A stretch of DNA of 31,208 bases from positions 1-31,208 of the forward strand of contig NZ_CALHIQ010000142.1 in NCBI RefSeq assembly GCF_938030725.1, in the 5' to 3' direction. Numbering within the stretch: position 1 is the stretch's first letter; each line of letters begins with the position of its first letter. The DNA is from an uncultured Fretibacterium sp. (lineage in GTDB: Bacteria; Synergistota; Synergistia; Synergistales; Aminobacteriaceae). The position numbers and the translations under genes are program-made. Shown one piece after another: positions 15,506 to 22,390 of this stretch. The notes beneath the pieces are model-generated. The model worked only from the letters and a program-made list of their open reading frames with translations. It had not been told where the DNA came from and made no database searches.

Positions 15506-16839
15506 GTCCGACGCACCTCCTGGTCCGTCTTGACGAGTTCGCCGATCTTCTTCCGCGCGTGGATGACGGTGGTGTGGTCCTTCTTGCGGAAGGCGTGGGC
15601 GATCCGAAGAAGGCTCGTCTCCGTCATCTCGCAGCAGAGGAACATGGCGATTTGTCGGGCCATGGCCAGCTCCGCCGTCCGCTTGGAGCTGGTCAGCTCC
15701 TCAGGGCTCATGCTGAAGTACTCCGCCACGACGCTCTGGATGTCCTCCACCGTCACCGGCGCCTTGACGTCCATGCGCAGGACGTCCTTCAGCCACTCGG
15801 AGCTGCGCTCGATGGTGACGGGCTCGCCGTAGAGCTCCGAGGACATGATGACGCGGTTCAGCGCGCCCTCCAGGTCCCGAATGTTGCTGGGGATGTGTTG
15901 AGCCAGGAAGTGGACGACCTCGTCCGGCAGGTCGCAGCCCCGCAGCATGGCTTTCTTCTGCAGGATCGCAATGCGCGTTTCCAGGTCCGGGGGCTGGATG
16001 TCCGCCACCATCCCCCAGTTGAAGCGGCTGATCAGTCGGTCCTCGATGTTCTGAAGCTCGGAGGGCTGCCGATCCGAGCAGATGACGACCTGGCTGTTGC
16101 CCTCGTAGAGCGTGTTGAAGGTGTGAAAGAACTCCTCCTGGCTCCGCTCCCGGTTGCCCAGGAACTGAATGTCGTCGATCAGAAGGATGTCCACGTTGCG
16201 GTAACGATCCTTGAACTGGTCCGTCTTCGAGTCCCGGATGGACTGGATGAACTCGTTCAGGAACTTCTCCGCGCTGATGTAGAGGGCCCGAAGGTCCGGC
16301 GACCGTTTCAGGGCGTAGTGGCAGATGGCGTGCATCAGGTGCGTCTTGCCGAGCCCCACCCCGCCCCAGATAAACAGAGGGTTGAAGCGCTCCTTCACGG
16401 GGGCCTCCGTGGAAACCAGGCTCTCCGCGACGGCCAGGCTCGAGGCCTGCGCCAGGCGGTTCGATTTGCCCACCACGAAGCTCTCGAAGGTGTAGTTCGG
16501 GTTCAGGTTGATTCGCGCCACGGGGGCGCTGTGCCCTGGCCTTTCCTGCTGATCCTGCCGTGCCAGTTCCGCCCTGGCCTCCTCCGGCTGCACGCTGGCC
16601 TGGAGCCGGAGGCCCCTCACCCCCATCCCCTCCGCTGCCTCGTTGAGACGGGCCAGAAACTTCTTCGCGATCTGCTCCTTGATGAAGGGGTTCGCCGTGT
16701 CCACCACCAGCGTTCCCTCCTCGATGGAAATGGGTACACAGGTGCTGAACCACAGCGGGACGGCCTCCTCCGGGAGGTCCGCCCGCGCCAGGATCCCCTG
16801 CCACAGGTCCATCAGATTTCGTTCGTCCTTTTGCTGCAA
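15478..16839 (-). CDS. dnaA: Chromosomal replication initiator protein DnaA
   Basis: A 453-residue AAA+ initiator. Domain I begins MQQKDERNLMDLWQGIL, matching the ENILDLW-type start of other DnaA proteins. That supports the TTG at 16839 (GGGGTG upstream) rather than the in-frame ATG at 16812. Walker A GGVGLGKTHL and Walker B LLIDDIQFL are in domain III, and NYTFESFVVGKSNRLA opens it. Domain IV ends with the DNA-binding motif KKDHTTVIHARKK. DnaA binds the boxes on both sides of its gene, melts oriC and recruits the helicase. The gene is first in the cluster; a box lies in its own promoter, implying autoregulation. Confidence 0.97.
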   Translation of the reverse strand: MQQKDERNLMDLWQGILARADLPEEAVPLWFSTCVPISIEEGTLVVDTANPFIKEQIAKKFLARLNEAAEGMGVRGLRLQASVQPEEARAELARQDQQERPGHSAPVARINLNPNYTFESFVVGKSNRLAQASSLAVAESLVSTEAPVKERFNPLFIWGGVGLGKTHLMHAICHYALKRSPDLRALYISAEKFLNEFIQSIRDSKTDQFKDRYRNVDILLIDDIQFLGNRERSQEEFFHTFNTLYEGNSQVVICSDRQPSELQNIEDRLISRFNWGMVADIQPPDLETRIAILQKKAMLRGCDLPDEVVHFLAQHIPSNIRDLEGALNRVIMSSELYGEPVTIERSSEWLKDVLRMDVKAPVTVEDIQSVVAEYFSMSPEELTSSKRTAELAMARQIAMFLCCEMTETSLLRIAHAFRKKDHTTVIHARKKIGELVKTDQEVRRTVDNLKNRL

Positions 16840-16904
16840 TCCCTTTCACCCCTGTACCTTGAAGCCTGTCCCCTGCCGCCTGGTCACAGGCGGGGGACCA
16901 CCGT

Positions 16905-17056
16905 GATGGGGATGTGGACGAGCGCCGACCCCGTCCCTCCCGTGAGATCGCAGGGTTGTCCACATCGACGGCCCTCTGTAAGGCGTTTCTCAAGCCAATT
17001 TGAGTTAATTATACACTTATCCACAGGGAAATGACGCAAAACCTGTGGATAACTCG
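16905..17056. other. oriC, upstream part: DnaA boxes and dnaA promoter
   Basis: Perfect DnaA boxes TTATCCACA (17017-17025) and TGTGGATAA (17044-17052) face each other, and TTGTCCACA (16956-16964) has one mismatch. The minus strand reads TATAAT at 17013-17008, a -10 for dnaA; the box at 17017-17025 falls within its -10/-35 spacer, which would allow DnaA to repress its own gene. The -35 itself is poor. Confidence 0.78.
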
Positions 17057-17100
17057 CCGTTTCCGACCCGCTTTCAGAGCGCGATGGGGATAAACGAAGG

Positions 17101-17119
17101 TAAAATGAACGAGTTCATT
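17101..17119 (+). promoter_or_regulatory. Candidate promoter -10 overlapped by a 16-bp palindrome
   Basis: TAAAAT (17101-17106) is a plausible -10 for the cysteine desulfurase-like operon. It overlaps the perfect inverted repeat AATGAAC-GA-GTTCATT (17104-17119), which looks like an operator for a dimeric regulator. No good -35 is seen. A second palindrome, ATGATATCAT, is at 17147-17156. Confidence 0.4.
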
Positions 17120-17169
17120 CGTCGCGGATGCTTCACGGCGGAGTTAATGATATCATGAACGATGTGGAC

Positions 17170-17307
17170 GGACGGCGGGCAAGGAACGCCGTCTGCCCAG
17201 GAGGTCCTGTCCAGGACCTCCTGTCGGGGTGCCGTCCGCCCTCTTCCGCTGCAGGTGGCCTGATCGAGGAAGGGGACGGGGGAAGTCTGCGGGAGCTCAA
17301 GGAGGTC
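17170..17307 (+). ncRNA. Structured mRNA leader with alternative pairings (riboswitch-like)
   Basis: GGACGGC (17170-17176) pairs with GCCGTCC (17231-17237), enclosing two adjacent hairpins: GGGCA/TGCCC (17177-17181 with 17194-17198) and AGGAGGTCCTG/CAGGACCTCCT (17199-17209 with 17212-17222). The closing arm can instead form a different 7-bp hairpin (17171-17177 with 17187-17193). The arm GACCTCCT (17215-17222) is also exactly complementary to AGGAGGTC at 17300-17307, the ribosome binding site of the next gene. Structure is from complementarity only; no known riboswitch class is recognised. Confidence 0.4.
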
Positions 17308-17316
17308 TTTTCTAAA

Positions 17317-18507
17317 ATGTCGATCTATCTGAACAACGCCGCTACCACCTGGCCGAAACCCGCCCCCGTCGGCGAAGCCATGGCCGCCTTCCTTGCCCGC
17401 GGCGGGGCGAACCTGGCCCGGGGCACGTCCTCCGCCCGGGACATGGAAACGCTGAACTCCGTGCTGGACTGCCGCATTCGGGTCGCCTCCCTGCTGGGCG
17501 GCTGGGAGGATGCGGACCCCCGGTACGTCACCTTCTGCGCCAACGTGACCGAGGCACTGAACTTCGTCCTGCGGGGCTTCCTGCGGCCGGGGATGAAGGT
17601 CGTCGCTTCCTCCATGGAGCACAACGCCGTCATGCGGCCTCTCAGGGCTCTTGAAGAGCGGGGCGTCCTGCTGACGCTCCTGCCCTCGGACCGCGAGGGG
17701 CTGCTGGACCCGGAGGACCTGCGGCGGCTCCTGAGGTTTGAACGGTTCGACCTGATGGTGATGGCCCACGCCAGCAACGTTTGCGGGACGATCCAGCCCT
17801 TGGAGGAGGTGGCGGCAATCTGCCGGGAGGCGGAGCTGCCGCTGGTGTTGGACACGGCCCAGACGGCGGGGGTACTGCCCCTGGACGCGGCGAAGCTGGG
17901 GCTCGCCGCGCTGTGCTTCACGGGGCACAAGGGGCTGATGGGCCCCCAGGGCGTCGGCGGCGTGGTGTGGAGGCCGGACTTCGCCCGGAGGGTGGAGCCC
18001 ATCGTCACGGGGGGGACGGGGAGCTACTCGCACCTGGAAACTCAGCCGGAGGAGCTGCCGGACCGCTTCGAGTCCGGGACCCCCAACCTGCCCGGCATCG
18101 CGGGGCTCCACGCCGCGCTGGGGTGGCTGGAGGCGGAGGGCGTCCAGGCCGTCGAGGCCCGCGAGCGGGAGCTGGGGCGGCGCTTCCTGGAGCGCCTCTC
18201 GAAGCAGGAGGGCGTCCTGCTCAGCGGAAAGCAGGGCATGGAGGGGCGGCTTCCCGTCTTCTCGATCAACGTCCGGGGGTTGGACAACGGAGTCCTGGCG
18301 GACGAGCTGTCCCGCATGGGGTTTGAAACCCGTCCGGGACTGCACTGCGCGCCGGAGGCCCACCGGTCCCTCGGCACGTTCCCCCAGGGGAGCCTTCGGG
18401 TTTCGCCGGGGTACTTCAACGCGCCTCAGGACGTCGACGACTTCTTCAGCGCGCTGTCGGAGGCGGTGAAGGCGCTTGGAGGGATCAAGGCACATGTACC
18501 TGCGTGA
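17317..18507 (+). CDS. Cysteine desulfurase-family aminotransferase class V protein
   Basis: A 396-residue PLP enzyme. NNAATTWPKP opens it, as in NifS/SufS-like proteins. EHNAVMRPLRAL and HASNVCGTIQP are conserved around the cofactor. The PLP lysine is K205 in TGHKGLMGPQGVGG. The catalytic-type cysteine is C344 in RPGLHCAPEAH, followed by GSLRVSPGYFN. This pattern matches the subgroup of cysteine desulfurases that lack an IscU/SufU partner next door. Reaction predicted: cysteine to alanine plus a persulfide; the acceptor is unknown. Start ATG 17317 has AAGGAGG 11 nt upstream; an earlier ATG at 17128 is rejected as its 63 residues match no family. It overlaps the thioesterase gene by 14 bp. 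Confidence 0.87.
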   Translation: MSIYLNNAATTWPKPAPVGEAMAAFLARGGANLARGTSSARDMETLNSVLDCRIRVASLLGGWEDADPRYVTFCANVTEALNFVLRGFLRPGMKVVASSMEHNAVMRPLRALEERGVLLTLLPSDREGLLDPEDLRRLLRFERFDLMVMAHASNVCGTIQPLEEVAAICREAELPLVLDTAQTAGVLPLDAAKLGLAALCFTGHKGLMGPQGVGGVVWRPDFARRVEPIVTGGTGSYSHLETQPEELPDRFESGTPNLPGIAGLHAALGWLEAEGVQAVEARERELGRRFLERLSKQEGVLLSGKQGMEGRLPVFSINVRGLDNGVLADELSRMGFETRPGLHCAPEAHRSLGTFPQGSLRVSPGYFNAPQDVDDFFSALSEAVKALGGIKAHVPA

Positions 18508-19252
18508 GCTGACGGTCCTGCCGTCCGACGCCTCCTGCCACGGGCGACTGAAGCTCCACAGCCTGCTGGACTACCTGCAGGACACGGCGAGCCTGGCGGT
18601 GAGGGAGCTGGAGGGGACCTCCTCGGAGCTCCTGGCGCGGGGCTACGCCTGGGTGCTGCTGCGCTACGAGGTGGAGGTTCTGGCGCCGCTTCCGGCCCTG
18701 GACGAGCGCTTCGTGGTGGGGACCTTTCACGACGTGGAGCACGGCTACAACACCCTCCGGGTCTTCAACGTGGACCGGCCGGACGGGACGCCTCTGGCCT
18801 GGGCCAAGACCTCCTGGCTCCTGCTGGACCTGGCGTCGGGGCGGCCCGTGCGCCCGAAGGCTCACCTGCCCAGGATCGACGAGCGCTACACGGGCCCCAT
18901 CGACCCGGACTTTCCGGACATCCCGACCCCCGACTCGGACGCGCCCTGCACCGAAGTCCTTTGGCCCGTCCGCTTTCACGACCTGGACGTCAACGCCCAC
19001 GTGAACAACGCGGCCTACTTCGAGTGGATATTCGAGGCCACGCCCATCGACTTGATGGAGTTCGAGCCCAGGGGGATATCGGCCTCCTTCCGGTCCGGGA
19101 TCCGCTGGGGCGGCCGTCCCCGCATCCACATCGCGCCCCTGCCGGAGCGGGGAAGCGTGCGGTCCTTCGTCTACCGCATCACGGACGACGAGCGTCCGGG
19201 CGAGAAGCCCATGACCCTGTTCTCCTGCAGCTGGGAGCCCTGTCGGTCATGA
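18494..19252 (+). CDS. Acyl-ACP thioesterase family protein
   Basis: A 252-residue double hot-dog protein of the acyl-ACP thioesterase type. The first half has SCHGRLKLHSLLDYLQDTASLA and the WVLLRYEVEV strand. The second half has WPVRFHDLDVNAHVNNAAYFEW (about residues 156-177), carrying the D-x-N-x-H-V-N-N motif with the catalytic Asn and His of this family. It releases free fatty acids from acyl-ACP; chain length cannot be read. I chose ATG 18494, with GGAGG about 10 nt before it; a TTG 18 bp upstream is possible. It overlaps the preceding gene by 14 bp and trkA by 4 bp (ATGA), so it is translated as part of this operon, though why it sits between a desulfurase and potassium uptake is unclear. 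Confidence 0.88.
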   Translation: MYLRELTVLPSDASCHGRLKLHSLLDYLQDTASLAVRELEGTSSELLARGYAWVLLRYEVEVLAPLPALDERFVVGTFHDVEHGYNTLRVFNVDRPDGTPLAWAKTSWLLLDLASGRPVRPKAHLPRIDERYTGPIDPDFPDIPTPDSDAPCTEVLWPVRFHDLDVNAHVNNAAYFEWIFEATPIDLMEFEPRGISASFRSGIRWGGRPRIHIAPLPERGSVRSFVYRITDDERPGEKPMTLFSCSWEPCRS

Positions 19253-20631
19253 ACATCGTCATCGTTGGAGCGGGCGAGGTGGGGCGCAGCATCGCGGCCA
19301 CCCTGTCCGCGGACGGACACAACGTCAACCTGGTGGAGCAGGACGTGGAGAAGGCCAAGCGCGCGGAGGACGAGCTGGACGTGCGCGTCATTCGGGGCAA
19401 CGGGGCCAGGCCCCAGGTGCTCTGGGACGCGGGCGTGCGGGAGGAGGACTGCGCCGCGGACATCCTGGTGGCCTGCACGGACCGGGACGAGGTGAACATG
19501 CTGTCCTGTTGGATCGCCCACAGTGCCGGGGTCCGGAACGTCATCGCCAGGGCACGGGGGCTTGAGTTCACGGACTCCCCCACCTGGGGGCAGAAGCTCG
19601 GCATCGACATGATGATCTCGCCCGAACGGTCCGTGGCGCGGGAGATCCTGGAGCTCCTGACGGTGAGCTCCGCCACCCGCACGGCGGAGCTTCTGAACGG
19701 ACAGGCGGCCATCTACGCCTTTCGCGTCGCCGAGGACTCCCCGCTGGCGGGAAAGTCCCTGAAGGACATCCGCATCGCCTACAAAGACCTCGTCGCCATC
19801 GTGGTGTGCGTGGAGCGCCCCGACGGGGAGAGCTTCGTCCCCGACGGTGACACGGTGCTGGCCGCTCAGGACCTGTGCTACGTGGTTTCTTACAAGGAAA
19901 CGGTCTACATGCTGGAGGAGCTCTTTCAGCGAAAGAACTCCCGGCCCCTGCGCCGGGTCTTCATCGTCGGGGGCGGAAAGATCGGGTGCCAACTGATCCA
20001 GAGGATTCACGAAGCGTACCGGCACGCGGAGATCCGTATCCTGGACGTCAACGAGGAGCGCTGCAGGAGGCTGTCCGACGAGCTGGGGGACAAGAACACC
20101 CTGTTCCTCCACGAGGACGGCATCCAGAGGGAGGTCCTACAGGAGGAGGGCATCGAGGAGGCGGACGGGTACGTCTGCGTCACGGACTCCGACGAAGTGA
20201 ACCTGGTCTACGCCGCCATGGCGAAGGCCATGGGCGTCCGCAAGAGCATCGCGGTGGTGCGCCGCCACCTCTACCGCGACATGCCGAAGTACATGCCCGT
20301 CGACGCCGTGGTGGACCTGAACGAGGCGCTGTCCTCCACGATCCTTCGTACGATTCGCTACCCCGGCCACGCCCGGGCCCTCTCCATCATCGAGAAGATC
20401 GACGCGGAGATGCTGGAGGTGGTGCTGCCGGCGAAGCACAGCCGGGCGGGGATCCCCCTCTCGGACCTGGGGCTGCCCAAGGGCGTCCTGGTGGCGCTCC
20501 TGGGCAGGGGGAACCGGGTCTTCGTCCCCATGGGTTCGACGAAGCTGGAGCCCGGCGACCACCTCATCCTCTTCGCCTCGACGGCCCTGATGCGCGAGGC
20601 CGTGGAGCTCTTCGGGGAGGAGCAACCGTGA
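19249..20631 (+). CDS. trkA: Trk system potassium uptake regulatory protein TrkA
   Basis: A 460-residue cytoplasmic RCK protein with two tandem units. The first Rossmann loop is VGAGEVGRS at residues 6-14, and the second is VGGGKIGCQ near residue 240. Both are followed by an acidic residue at the end of the second strand (LVEQD; ILDVNE), which suits NAD(H) or ATP binding. TrkA-C-type segments are visible after each (SPLAGKSLKDI; GIPLSDLG). It gates the TrkH channel next door; the pair is expressed from one transcript (gap 28 bp). The start ATG overlaps the thioesterase stop. Confidence 0.94.
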   Translation: MNIVIVGAGEVGRSIAATLSADGHNVNLVEQDVEKAKRAEDELDVRVIRGNGARPQVLWDAGVREEDCAADILVACTDRDEVNMLSCWIAHSAGVRNVIARARGLEFTDSPTWGQKLGIDMMISPERSVAREILELLTVSSATRTAELLNGQAAIYAFRVAEDSPLAGKSLKDIRIAYKDLVAIVVCVERPDGESFVPDGDTVLAAQDLCYVVSYKETVYMLEELFQRKNSRPLRRVFIVGGGKIGCQLIQRIHEAYRHAEIRILDVNEERCRRLSDELGDKNTLFLHEDGIQREVLQEEGIEEADGYVCVTDSDEVNLVYAAMAKAMGVRKSIAVVRRHLYRDMPKYMPVDAVVDLNEALSSTILRTIRYPGHARALSIIEKIDAEMLEVVLPAKHSRAGIPLSDLGLPKGVLVALLGRGNRVFVPMGSTKLEPGDHLILFASTALMREAVELFGEEQP

Positions 20632-20659
20632 CGCGCGCACCGGCAGGAGGCCTTCACCG

Positions 20660-22132
20660 ATGAAGGTGGGGATCGTCCTCCGCGTCCTCTCCTTCATCTG
20701 CGCGATCGTTTCCCTGTTCATGCTCCCCCCGCTCCTCCTGGCCCTCCTGGACGGCACGGGAGACGCCGCCGCCTTCGCCCTCTCCCTCGGCGCCGGAATC
20801 CTGCTGAGCCTGGGCCTCTTCCTGGCCGGTCGGCGCTGGCGGCCCGGCCCGCTTGGGGACACCCTGGGCATCCGCGAGGCCGTGGGCGTCGTGGGCTTCG
20901 CCTGGGTGATCGCCTCGGCGGTGGGGGCGCTGCCCTACTGGCAGTTTGGCGCGGCGCCCCGCTACGTCGACGCCTTCTTTGAAACCATGTCGGGCTTTAC
21001 CACCACGGGGGCCACGGTGCTGGCCGACGTGGAGGCCCTCCCCAGGGGCATCCTGCTCTGGCGCGGGCTGACCCACTGGCTTGGGGGCATGGGGATCATC
21101 GTCCTGAGCCTCGCGATCCTGCCCTTCCTGGGCGTGGGGGGCATGGAGCTCTACAAGGCGGAGGTGCCCGGCCCCACGCCGGAGAAGCTGACCCCGCGCC
21201 TCCACCAGACCGCCCTGCTCCTGTGGGGGGTCTACCTCGCGCTGACGCTCGCCGAAACCCTCCTGCTGATGCTGGGGGGCATGAGCCTCTTCGAGGCGGT
21301 GGTCCATTCCTTTGCCACCATCGCCACGGGGGGCTTCTCCACGCGGAACGCCTCGATTGCCGCCTTCCGCAGCCCCTACGTCGAGTGGGTGATCACCGCC
21401 TTCATGTTCGCATCGGGCGTCAACTTCTCGCTCTACTTCCTGCTCTTCGCGAGGCGCTTTCGAGCAGTCCTGGGCGACGAGGAGCTGCGCTGGTACGCCG
21501 CCATCGTCGCGGCCTCCGCCCTGGCCATCGCCCTCTGCCTCCTCCGCCGCGGCGACTTCTCCGGGGTCGAGCCCGCGCTGCGCGCCTCCTTCTTCCACGT
21601 GGTGAGCCTGATCACCACCACGGGGTTCGTCACCGAAAACTACGACCTGTGGCCCGAGTTCGCCCGGTTCCTGCTCCTGATCCTGATGGTGGTGGGGGCC
21701 TGTGCCGGGTCCACGGGGGGCGGGTGCAAGGTCGTGCGCTTTCTGGTCCTGCGCCGTCAGGTCCAGGCGGAAACCCTGCGCCTGCTGCACCCCAGGGCGA
21801 CGGTCACGGCGCGGATGAACGGGCGGGCCATCGGCCCTGACGTCATGGACTCCGCCTCGGCCTTCCTGGTCCTCTACCTCCTCATCATGACTTCGGCCAC
21901 GCTCGCGATCACCGCCTTCGGTCACCCGAAGCTCGACGTGATGTCGGCCTTCTCCGGGGTGGTGGCCTGCCTCAGCAACGTGGGGCCGGGGCTGGGCGCC
22001 CTGGGGCCCGTGGAGAACTTCGCCTGGCTGCCCGCGGGCGTCAAGTGGGTCCTCTCCTTCTGCATGTTGGCGGGACGGCTTGAGCTCTTCGCCGTGTTCC
22101 TTCTCTTCCTGCCGGGGTCGTGGAGACGGTGA
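20660..22132 (+). CDS. trkH: Trk potassium uptake channel subunit TrkH
   Basis: A 490-residue membrane protein with the expected ten or so membrane spans in four M1-P-M2 units. The four selectivity-filter loops are readable: GFTTTGATVL (about residues 111-120), ATIATGGFSTRN, ITTTGFVTENYD and LSNVGPGLG. SGGGCK-like GSTGGGCKVVRFL near the third unit is also typical of TrkH/KtrB. AGGAGG precedes the ATG by 9-10 nt. Works with TrkA. No clear terminator follows; the 22133-22342 stretch holds a leader hairpin only. Confidence 0.95.
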   Translation: MKVGIVLRVLSFICAIVSLFMLPPLLLALLDGTGDAAAFALSLGAGILLSLGLFLAGRRWRPGPLGDTLGIREAVGVVGFAWVIASAVGALPYWQFGAAPRYVDAFFETMSGFTTTGATVLADVEALPRGILLWRGLTHWLGGMGIIVLSLAILPFLGVGGMELYKAEVPGPTPEKLTPRLHQTALLLWGVYLALTLAETLLLMLGGMSLFEAVVHSFATIATGGFSTRNASIAAFRSPYVEWVITAFMFASGVNFSLYFLLFARRFRAVLGDEELRWYAAIVAASALAIALCLLRRGDFSGVEPALRASFFHVVSLITTTGFVTENYDLWPEFARFLLLILMVVGACAGSTGGGCKVVRFLVLRRQVQAETLRLLHPRATVTARMNGRAIGPDVMDSASAFLVLYLLIMTSATLAITAFGHPKLDVMSAFSGVVACLSNVGPGLGALGPVENFAWLPAGVKWVLSFCMLAGRLELFAVFLLFLPGSWRR

Positions 22133-22342
22133 GGCGCCGGACGGGAGGTGAGCGAGGTACCGAGCGGTTTTGGCGAAAATCCGTCAGCGTTCCCTAAGCA
22201 TTCGGCACGTTCCTGCCCCGCCTGAGGTCTGGTAAAATACCACACTGAGTGCATTCCGACGGAGGTCGATTTCTGGAAGACTTCGTCCGGAGCCTGTCGA
22301 CCCCTGGCTCCTGCGGAGGGTGAACGTCAGGTGAAGACAACG
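22133..22342. other. Intergenic region between trkH and the spermidine-synthase-like gene
   Basis: No gene seen. A possible -10 (TAAAAT, near 22233-22238) has only a poor -35 (TTCCTG 17 bp upstream). A short hairpin GGAGCC/GGCTCC pairs 22289-22294 with 22306-22311 in the presumed leader. Nothing resembling a known riboswitch is recognisable. Confidence 0.35.
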
Positions 22343-22390
22343 ATGACGCCTTCAAAAGCGTTAAAAGGACTGAAAACTTATGGAGTATGA
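22343..22390 (+). CDS. Possible 15-residue leader peptide overlapping the next start
   Basis: ATG at 22343 opens MTPSKALKGLKTYGV and stops at TGA 22388-22390, 11 bases inside the next gene, whose ATG is at 22380. AGGTG stands about 9 nt upstream of this small ATG. The overlap could couple translation of the two. Small size makes this uncertain; lysines are frequent but no regulatory logic is proven. Confidence 0.3.
   Translation: MTPSKALKGLKTYGV

Noticed and set aside
15346..17034. A 562-codon plus-strand open frame across dnaA
   Set aside because: Antisense shadow of dnaA with no recognisable motif.
17128..17316. Upstream extension of the desulfurase-like gene to ATG 17128
   Set aside because: The 63 extra residues match no aminotransferase and the region has leader-RNA structure; the family start MSIYLNNAATT is at 17317.
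20654..21925. A 423-codon minus-strand open frame opposite trkH
   Set aside because: Antisense shadow of trkH, whose four selectivity-filter loops are readable on the plus strand.
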